Positions 56,382-64,000 of a stretch of DNA of 64,000 bases are shown here, one piece after another (the stretch's first letter is position 1; each line of letters begins with the position of its first letter). This DNA comes from Spironucleus salmonicida (Eukaryota; Fornicata; Diplomonadida; Hexamitidae): contig CM035321.1 of NCBI GenBank assembly GCA_000497125.2, positions 1,330,001 through 1,394,000 of the forward strand, given 5' to 3'. The translations under genes and the position numbers were made by a program. The notes under the pieces are model-generated. The model saw only the letters and a program-made list of their open reading frames with translations, was not told where the DNA came from and ran no database searches.

Positions 56382-57869
56382 TCAAGTTAGCCTCTTTCTA
56401 TTTAACTTAGACCGCTTAATAAATAATATAGATCTTACAATACCATAAATTGCAAAACAAATACAACCAACTATTAGTGTTACTCCTATTGTAGAGATTA
56501 TTGTCTCCATAGCATTAAAATTTACCCGCTACACATTATCAATAATGACTTCATATATTTCACCATCCATGCTCATTCTCATTATAAAATCTCTTTATCT
56601 AAAGAACTCAGAATCTGCTTCAAATATTATTTAAGCAGTGTTTTCTCCAAAAACTTTCAAAACTTTGCTTTCTTGAAGACTCATGCTCAATAAAACAAAA
56701 ATAGCATTATGATGCTAACATTACCCATTACTAAAAAATGAAGCATTAATTTATTTATTAGATTGAACTACACCAGTTGCTCGCGTCCAACAAGTTTTAA
56801 CTACTGTTGGTGTAAATTTATACAAAGACGCAATACTACCATCGACCTTGACTGAAAAGATGTCTAAATTCAAGTTATCATATTTTTAACTAAGAACAAG
56901 TTATTTGCAGATATCAATATCCTCAATATTTTAATCTTCACACCTTAACTAAATTAATCGATCTGGTTCAAGAGGATCATTATATATCATTTTAAAGGAA
57001 TATGTTTTATGAGCTAGTTAAAAAGAAAATTTAAATAAAGTCTAAGCACCTTTAGACAAAAGATATGTCTCATATAAACTACTATTGTAACTAACATTTA
57101 AATAAAATTTAGAATTCCATAAACCAACGCCAACTGCAGTTAGAAAATTAGGGACCGTGCTTAGTAACATTTGACCTATTTCATGATTAAATTTTACTAT
57201 AGTACCATTTTAATAACTAGAAAAAACAATTTAGCCGCTTAGAAACGGTATATCAATGGTAAATAAAGCGTTAATATTGATTTTTAATTATTAAAATTAG
57301 TCAGAATAATCAAAATCTAATAAATCCAGATCTGCTTGAACACCATTTATAGTAAACTATATTCTTTCAAGATAACTAGTCGTACCATGAGCTGGAAGCT
57401 ACATCTAAGTGATACATAATCCTGTCGGCTATAATGATACTGCTACATGATTTCTAAATATTTGTGCTGTTGAATTTGGATAATAGCATTATTAAAGATT
57501 AGATTTTTAGATAAAAAAATTATCTATATATTGTGTAATTATTTCTCCGTATGTATAAATATCTAATTATGCAGTGTATATTTTTCCTATGATTACTCCA
57601 GTTGGAAGAGCATCATGAAATAAAATTACAGCTGTTTTTTCATAATCATAATCATCAATAGTGGTCATTATCAGTGGAATTTTATCACCGTTTGGACTAT
57701 TTATAGTTAAGTTTGCTCTTACACCTAAAGGCAATGCTCTACAACGGATATTTTGAGTTGAAATCAAATATATTTAGATTTTGTTAGTATTAAGATCATA
57801 TATTATTGATGTATTACTAGCATAACAATCATATATAAGAGTTTGAAAAATTTATAATGCTAGAAGCAT
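56382..57869 (-). CDS. Type I membrane glycoprotein, member A of a pair
   Basis: A 495-residue frame, ATG 57869 to TGA 56382-56384. The start is hydrophobic (MLLALQIFQTLIYDCYA, a likely signal peptide). A large beta-rich ectodomain with several NxS/T sequons and about ten Cys follows, then a single transmembrane helix (about 455-475, IISTIGVTLIVGCICFAIYG) and a short basic tail (KRSKLNRKRLT). By eye the N-terminal region shares a CY...C...QCYYP...C pattern with the gene at 60114-61659. No family recognised. A surface or fusion-type protein is possible but not shown. Confidence 0.65.
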
Positions 57870-58403
57870 TTTTAAACTAATTATTTTAATCCAACATATA
57901 TTGCACTTTATTAATATAATACTATTATTATTATTATTATTTTAATATTCCATATAAATATCATTATGTAGACATAAAAAGGATATATAATGATATTTGT
58001 TATATTTTAGTAATTCTCATAATAATTTAGTTGATCTGAATAATATCTTTATTATATATAAATTATAGTATTCATAATATATATATTCAGAATTTTTGAA
58101 TATCTGTTCATAGAAAGGGTAATAGCAATAGCGTTAATATCTTGCTAGAATATCTTAATATAAATATATATATAAAATAATTATTAAAATGTTTTGTATT
58201 CTAACATACATTATATACATTCTTTATGTATAAATCGCCGAATTTTAGCAATATGTAATTTACAAAAAGAAACAAATAATATATTTCATATAGATATTAT
58301 GTATTCGTGTAATTTTAATCCGGATAATAAAATATATTAATTATCTTAGATGAAGGCAACTTGTAGTACTTAATAAACTCAATAAAATATTGAAATTACA
58401 TCT
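57870..58403. other. AT-rich spacer
   Basis: 534 bases of very AT-rich DNA, with a short ATT run near 57920. No gene seen. Confidence 0.5.
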
Positions 58404-58715
58404 TCAAAACTACACAGTAATAACTATTTGCTAATTATAACTAGTTATTAAATATGTGAAACAGCTAGCCTTGCTATGCTCCTTATCATCTTCGATTTAA
58501 ATGATATCTTTTAGGAAATCTTTCATTACATAGCCGAATTTAGCCGCATCTAAATAACAATCAAGTTCCTTCTCAGAAAATTTAATTACGATAATTGGTT
58601 ATTTCCATGTTTCTACTTTTTATAAACCCAAAACCTCTTAAATTTTATTAAGACCTATCCGTCAATCAAACTCAGATTTTAATATATTATTATATAATTA
58701 TCTATACATACTCAT
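58404..58715 (-). CDS. Small protein interrupted by one in-frame TGA
   Basis: ATG 58715, TGA at 58662-58664 after 17 codons, then 85 more sense codons to a second TGA at 58404-58406, all in the same frame. The downstream part is coding-like (KFSEKELDCYLDAAKFGYVM), with TAA/TAG Gln codons. It has no Met before the TGA to start from except the first ATG. Options are a premature stop, a sequencing error, or recoding (for example selenocysteine). It is 12 nt from the divergent RING gene start. Family unknown. Confidence 0.4.
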
Positions 58716-58727
58716 AATTTTTTTAAA

Positions 58728-59690
58728 ATGCCGCTGACGACCTAGTCAACCAAATCCGCAAACCTCATCAAACTAATGGAAAACTACCCCATTTCCTCCC
58801 CTTCTAGAATGAGTACACCAAATATGAACGTTATCCAATCCGATCTGCTTAGCGAAGACCTTCTACGAAAAATCGACGATCTGACCTCTAAATTTCACCG
58901 CGAGGACCCCACAAACACAGAATTCGACCTCCTAACGATCCAAAACAACAAATTCAGCGCCCTAGAGGCCCAATCTGAGCTTTTTCGCAAAAATAATTTT
59001 AACGCCCCACAGGTCCTAAAAGACTTCGGCGAGCACGTGCAGCGCCTCACGGACATCGCGCAGGCCTCCATCGACACGCTGGACCTCCAGTGCGCGCGCG
59101 AGCAGCACGAGCTGAAACTCGCTTACGACATGGACGTTTTCCGCCTCCAGAAGATCCTAAACGACGTCCAAAGCGAGAATTCGAAGGCGCAGCGCGCGCT
59201 CGCCCTCGCGAATTCGCCCAAAATTCGACTTTTCACTTCACTTTCCGCTCCCCAAAAAATCGATTTTTAGCTCAAAATCGACCGTTTCCAGCGCGATCTT
59301 TCGGGGCGAATTTCGGGCTTCGCGGCGGCGCTTTTCGAGCTCGAAAACGACCTCAAAATCCTCGATGCGACGCAGAAACAATTCCTCGAAATCAGCTGCC
59401 AGGTGTGCCAGAATGTGCTAAACAAGAGCCAGACGCCGCTCGTTTTGAGCTGCGGGCACGGGATTTGCAGCGGCTGCTTTTCGCACTTTTACCATGAACC
59501 ACACGATTAGAAAGAATTCACAAATTAGGAGTGTAAAATTTGTGGAGTGGTGATATAAGGAGTGGTGGTCGATCGGGTGATGCTGAGCAGAATTTAGGAG
59601 GGGCAGCTGAAGATGGACGACATTATTGAGGATACTTTGGGGATGGTTTAGGAGGGGCAAATGCTGGTGGCGCAATATGGGGTCATTTGA
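58728..59690 (+). CDS. RING-finger protein with N-terminal coiled coil
   Basis: A 320-residue frame, ATG 58728 to TGA 59688-59690. A polar N-terminus is followed by a long coiled coil (about 60-220) and a C-terminal C3HC4-type RING. The visible RING residues are CQVC (224/227), LSCGHGICSGCF and CKIC (269/272). A short tail with repeated QEGQ ends the protein. This layout fits an E3 ubiquitin ligase of the coiled-coil plus RING kind. The middle of the gene is GC-rich and both ends are AT-rich. The standard code would cut it at a TAG before the RING. Confidence 0.82.
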
Positions 59691-60113
59691 GGATGTGCGG
59701 TGGGCGCGAAATTGAGATGAAATTGGAGTGTAAATGTAGTATTTGTATATAATAATCATAATTATTTGAGGAATTTAGTTTCTATCTTGGATTAGATAGT
59801 ATGAAAAAAATTTGGCTAGGGGTAGTTCAGAGGCGTTGGAATGATTAATCGGAGACGATATTTGGAAGTTACAGGTGATGAAATTATGATTGTAATATAG
59901 CTAATAGAGGATTTTAGATGCAGCAGATTTGCTTAGTTTGTAATTTTCAGTTCCTGGTTTTCGCAGATAAGAAGTTTGTTCTAAAATATGCTGAAAATTC
60001 AGTTTTTTCTGTCTATAAGGTATTGGCATTTTATATAAATATTATCTTAATATCAGAAAAAAGTAACTATAGAATACAATTCTAATAAACTTAAATTTTT
60101 CCTCGTCTCAAGA
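59691..60113. other. Spacer
   Basis: 423 bases between two plus-strand genes. The frame of the next gene stays open upstream to an ATG at 59841, but the added residues look like spacer translation. No other gene seen. Confidence 0.45.
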
Positions 60114-61659
60114 ATGCTCATAACAATGCTATCCTATCATTTACCTAATTGCTACAATTAGGCGACCGCCTAGTATAATCAAAATCTTAAGACAGTTCAG
60201 CTCAATCTATAGCCTTTACAAAATCCTGATTGTTTGTTTCTTGTAGATGAGGTCATATTTTAGCTTAATTTTCATGACAAATTTCGTTCTGTGAAGTTTA
60301 TCAAGAGCCATTTTAATTTTACTAGTACCTAGATGATTGTTATGGAGAAGATTGATATTCTAAATGATGACAGTGATGGACTCACAATGCCTTTACATGC
60401 TACTCTTAATATTTCAAACTTAGCCTTTTGGACCGAAGTACGCGTTGCTTATGTTGGGAGATAAGCTGCATAAATGGATTAATGTTTTTATTAAGCTGGA
60501 AGTCAGTTTGAGATAAAAGAGGATCGGTTTGAATTCCGCCTAAATCTGTCAGATGCCTGTTATACTGAAATATTTACAGAATCTAAATAATTCTAGTATT
60601 AATTGAACTAGAAAGCAGCAACAGTGAAAATCATCCGGTTTATTGATGACCCAGATAATTTCAATTGCTAGATGGACTAAGTCTAACGAGTATATTTTTG
60701 CACTCAGTTAGGAGATTTCTCAGACGACTTAACCATTCCTTTCACTTAAGCTTCTGTAAAATTCTTTATCAACTATCTTGGTATATTATACACAACAGAA
60801 ATATAATTTAATGAAGTCGTTGTTGGTCATATCAAAACTTTATTCAGCTCCATAAACCCTTCTTTCTATCGAGATATGATGTAAGTATCATTTACATATT
60901 CATAGAATGCATTATAAAATTGGAAAATGCTCACATAAGCTTCTGATTTATTTATTTCTAGGTTAAATATTTTAGGCCCCAATTTTACATAATCTTTCTA
61001 AATAGAGAGTCCATAATTTGATGAAACAATTCTTATATTAACAGAAAAATGCAAAGACTAAATTTGTCTAGATAGTATGGTTTATATAAATGAAAATATG
61101 GCATAATTCTAATTTTATTTTGATATTTCCGCATATTCCGGAGATAAAATAGACGGAACTTCAGGGCAGATATTTACTGCTAGTGCTGCATGTGTAAATC
61201 GAGTACTAACGAAGACTTATTCCTCCACTAAAGTATGTTTCTTAGTAATAAAGTCTGACTTTTTTACTACAAATTCGAACTGTTTTCTCTTTGCTGATGG
61301 GGAACCAACAAATATTACAGCAGTTTCACTTGACACAACTACACTGCATGTAGGGAAGTTTTGTAAGACTTAGCAGGTTAACTTTAGCTTTGCAAACCCT
61401 ACTATTTGTTTTGACTGCCTCGACTGCATAATAGAGATTACGGATTTTGCATAAAGCAGAATGTCTGCCTTTATATATACATTAGAATAATATCAGTTTC
61501 ACTGGCATGGGGACATAAATTTAGAAAGCTAATATTGCTCCTATGATGGCTGCTACTTTCACAATAGGATGCATTTTTGTATTTTATTACCTCATTGACA
61601 CAATTACTAAAGTAATTAGTTTTGTTCAAATGTGGAAAAAGTATAGGAAGGCTAGATGA
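60114..61659 (+). CDS. Type I membrane glycoprotein, member B of a pair (apparent frameshift near the 3' end)
   Basis: From ATG 60114 (MLITMLSYHLPNCYNQ, signal-like) one frame runs to TGA 61596-61598. The expected C-terminal anchor (FTIGCIFVFYYLIDTI plus basic tail KKYRKAR) lies in the +1 frame and ends at TGA 61657-61659. The ectodomain is about 460 residues, beta-rich, with many NxS/T sequons and Cys. QCFYQAGSQFEI...C aligns by eye with QCYYPNSTAQIF...C in the gene at 56382-57869. A single-base indel around 61480-61530 would join the frames; it may be real or a sequence error. The frame is open upstream to 59841. Confidence 0.55.
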
Positions 61660-61940
61660 AATATTAAAGGCACTAAGTTTTTTCTATATGATTTATGAGC
61701 AGCTAATGATATACAAGATCTGTGATTCAACTTTTTTAATATATTAATATGTTATTATTCCCAAAATATTTGAATCTATCAGATTTAGTATGTATCATCT
61801 TAGTAATATAAACTATTCTAATAAATTATATTGCATTAGTTATACCTAAAATTATAGAATTGAAATCATGTTTATGCTTATAAGACTACCCAGTAGGTCA
61901 GAAAAATCAATCAATACACTTAAAGGATACAAATAAATTG

Positions 61941-61958
61941 AATGAGTGAGCAAACCAA
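61941..61958. repeat. Vestige of the member 2 gene's 3' end
   Basis: AATGAGTGAGCAAACCAA here is the inverted copy of the bases just after the member 1 stop at 54057-54074. There they are the gap plus the final codons and stop of the convergent gene. Similarity stops right after. Confidence 0.75.
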
Positions 61959-62390
61959 TCACATGTTCAGCTCGTCCTGCTCCTGCTGGAGGGCGGCGGC
62001 GTCCTGGCGCTCCTGGGTGAGCTTCTCCGCCTCGCGCTGCATGTTGCCCATTGCGACGCTGTCTGCCTCCCTCTTCTGCTTCTGCAGCCCGGCGTACTTC
62101 AGCTTCGCATCGGTGAGCTGCTTCTCGAGCTCATCGATCTCCTCCTTGGTGTGGGTCGAATCACCGCAAATCTCGGAGATGATCTTGTCGTTGTCGTCCT
62201 AGTCCTGGATGATGCGGATGTACTGCCAGTAGAAGTTCCAGGTGGTCTCGTCTTCCCAGCCCCCGCATCTGTCCTGGAAGAACTTCACCTACTGCGCGCG
62301 GGACAGCTTGGGGAAGGTGTCGATCTCGGCCTGGATCGCCGGCGTCATGTGGGGGTCCGGCTTCAGCATTTCGAGGTAGTCGTCAGACAT
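61959..62390 (-). CDS. MSD-family coiled-coil protein, member 3 (near-identical to member 1)
   Basis: A 143-residue frame, ATG 62390 to TGA 61959-61961. It differs from member 1 (53625-54056) at residue 4 (Asp for Glu) and by a few silent changes. Nucleotide similarity starts at the ATG and extends about 20 bases past the stop. There it includes the end of the convergent member 2 gene, which is not otherwise present at this locus. That makes the 53.6-kb locus the likely source. Confidence 0.7.
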
Positions 62391-62754
62391 TTAAAGAGTG
62401 AAAAACTAGACTATGCATTATCAGTATTATAACCAAATAATATTGAATATTTATATTCATGATATATTACATAGACTAGAAATATTCATGTAATAATTTA
62501 TTATTTTAGTACAAAAAGACGATTTGATTATTTTTCCATAAGTATAATTGAGATAATTTACTGCTGATTTACATAGAAATTATAGAATTTATTTGTCAAA
62601 AGATAAGTAAGTTGCGTGATAAATCTTTAACTTAGGCCTTAGAAATAATAATTTGCCCAATAATGTAAACGAATGAGCAACATATTCAAGCTAAGCTAAT
62701 ATCAAATTATAAGTGAATGTAATAACTACGATAAAACAGATAAATAAACAAATA
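62391..62754. other. AT-rich spacer
   Basis: 364 bases of AT-rich DNA between the start of the MSD gene and the stop of the PF20 gene. No gene seen. Confidence 0.5.
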
Positions 62755-64000
62755 TCACCCTCCAAGCTTACCAATACTACCGTCTGTACATCCAAATAGG
62801 AATGAGTTGCCCGATACCTAAAAGTCTAGGCTTTCACAACTTATTCCAGCACATTTATCCACCATCTTCAAGCTATCGCCGATATAACTGTAAATTCCCT
62901 TTTTGCCACCAAATACAGCCATATCTGGTCCTGCTGCCACACAATTTAGCGAATCGCTTAGTTTTCCTGTAAAAAGCTTTTTCTACATTCTGATATCCTA
63001 TACTAATACATTGCCATCGAAATCACAACCATACACATTCGTTCCACTAGGGTCAAATACACATTTGCAAGCATTCTACATAGGGTATGTGTGAATCTCA
63101 TTTCCAAGTCTGGGATCATATACTCTGATAAATTTATCCGCACCACCAGTACAGATAAGATTTCCAAAAGGTTAGAAATGACAAAAAGTAGCCTACTTCT
63201 GACTGTTTCTTAGTGCAATAAAGGGTTCAATATTATTGGTGTATTCATTTACTTCAAATTTTGCTATTATCTTTCCACAGTCTACATCAAATATTCTAAC
63301 AGATTTATCTGCACCAGCTGATGCTAAAACACGACCTTCCACGTTCCAATCAAGCCACCATGCCTAGGCAGCTATTTTTTCAAAAGAAGCTATTTCTTTT
63401 TAATTTAAAATATTAAACAACTTGACTGTACCGTCACCTGCTGCAGATGCTAAAATTGATTGGAATTATGAATTTGGATTAAATTTTGCACAAGTAATGA
63501 AAGACGAATGAGGCGATCCTTGGAGTAGCAATTAGTTATTGCTAGAAGATAAGACTTTGAACGAGCCATCAGAAGAAGCTGTCAAAAATACTGGTCTATT
63601 TCTATGGATATTCACCGAAGACACAACATTTTCATGCACTTTTTGAGGAGAATTTATCATGTTCAACTTGTTGAATTTACGTGTAATATTCATATTTTCT
63701 GGATTTTCCACTGCCAAATATGGATTTGTCGATTCTAGCAAACTCTGAGCTTTAAAGTATGTCTTTGCCAGCTGCTTTTCGGTGCTTTCAGCTTTCTAAA
63801 TTGGAGCCAATTTTGCAGTGCGTTTAGTGTAGGTGATTTCCTCCTCCTTAGGAGCAGTCTGCATTTGTAATTTCTTCAAATCGTTCTGGGCCTTGTCCTT
63901 TGCAATATCACTCAATTGCTTTTACCGCAACAGTTTATCGTAACGCGCATTTAGCTCCATAATAAGTGGCTGATACAGCTAGCAGTGCTCCCGCAGCCTC
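62755..64000 (-). CDS. PF20/SPAG16-like WD40 protein, 5' end outside window
   Basis: The minus strand is open from the window edge (frame starts at 63999) to TGA 62755-62757, giving 414 residues. A coiled coil with LYQPLIMELNARYDKLLRQK matches the YEPTLRQLTEKYQALLRQK region of PF20/SPAG16. A linker of about 70 residues is followed by WD40 repeats to the end (VLASAGADKSVRIFDVDCG, ICTGGADKFIRVYDPRLG). PF20 is a central-pair protein of the axoneme. ATG16 has a similar coiled-coil plus WD40 layout and is the main alternative; the coiled-coil motif favours PF20. Confidence 0.75.

Noticed and set aside
56382-57869. HAP2/GCS1 gamete fusion protein
   Set aside because: Topology fits, but I could not find the conserved HAP2 Cys block or length, so I left it as an unassigned membrane glycoprotein.
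59090-59497. Arg/Ala-rich plus-strand frame
   Set aside because: Out-of-frame shadow of the GC-rich coiled-coil part of the RING gene.
1-64000. Ciliate origin
   Set aside because: The TAA/TAG = Gln code and axonemal genes fit, but about 40 genes without a single intron and near-overlapping convergent ends fit hexamitid diplomonads better. Not fully excluded.
1-64000. tRNA or rRNA genes
   Set aside because: No stretch showed a convincing tRNA A-box/B-box pair with cloverleaf arms or a ribosomal RNA core by eye. A covariance-model scan would be needed to be sure.

Overview
The window looks like a piece of nuclear genome from a flagellated protist that reads TAA and TAG as glutamine and uses only TGA as stop. 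About 40 long reading frames become continuous, family-matching proteins only under that code; examples are an axonemal dynein heavy chain, a PF20/SPAG16-like WD40 protein, Spt16, NSF, AsnRS and an AGC kinase. No gene needs an intron. Spacers are short and AT-rich, and convergent genes end within about 20 nt of each other or overlap. This combination best fits a hexamitid diplomonad (Hexamita, Trepomonas or Spironucleus type). A ciliate uses the same code but normally has introns. The organism assignment is inference.

Layout. 1-7.5 kb: dynein heavy chain N-terminal part, a coiled-coil protein and an MFS transporter, all on the minus strand. 7.6-14.4 kb: a small protein, a Gln-rich coiled-coil protein, and a convergent, distantly related membrane-anchored protein carrying about 2.5 kb of 33-bp (11-residue) repeats. 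14.5-21 kb: small unknown genes, an ankyrin protein, the tRNA m7G46 methyltransferase and a SNARE. 21.5-41.6 kb: four copies (three diverged types) of an unrecognised CxxC/CxxC coiled-coil family, surrounding a large inverted duplication. Its inner arms (26876-31122 and 33935-38181) carry NSF, a CxxC gene and part of an amino-acid transporter. Its outer arms (23292-23802 and 39024-39534) carry a small cyclin-like gene. The loop holds a TPR/J-domain chaperone and the complete transporter.

41.6-50.5 kb: small genes, a possible reverse-transcriptase remnant, an AKT-like AGC kinase, a GLTP-fold lipid transfer protein, the FACT subunit Spt16 and AsnRS. 51-64 kb: a second PQ-loop transporter copy, three members of a small MSD-type coiled-coil family, an EGF-like membrane protein, a deoxynucleoside kinase, two related type I membrane proteins, a RING protein and PF20.

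The genes do not form one pathway. The strongest theme is local paralogy: at least five gene families have two or more members here, and several copies have edges that fall on start codons, stop codons or short palindromes. The inverted duplication with palindromic breakpoints, the CxxC family and the 11-residue repeat protein are the most unusual features.
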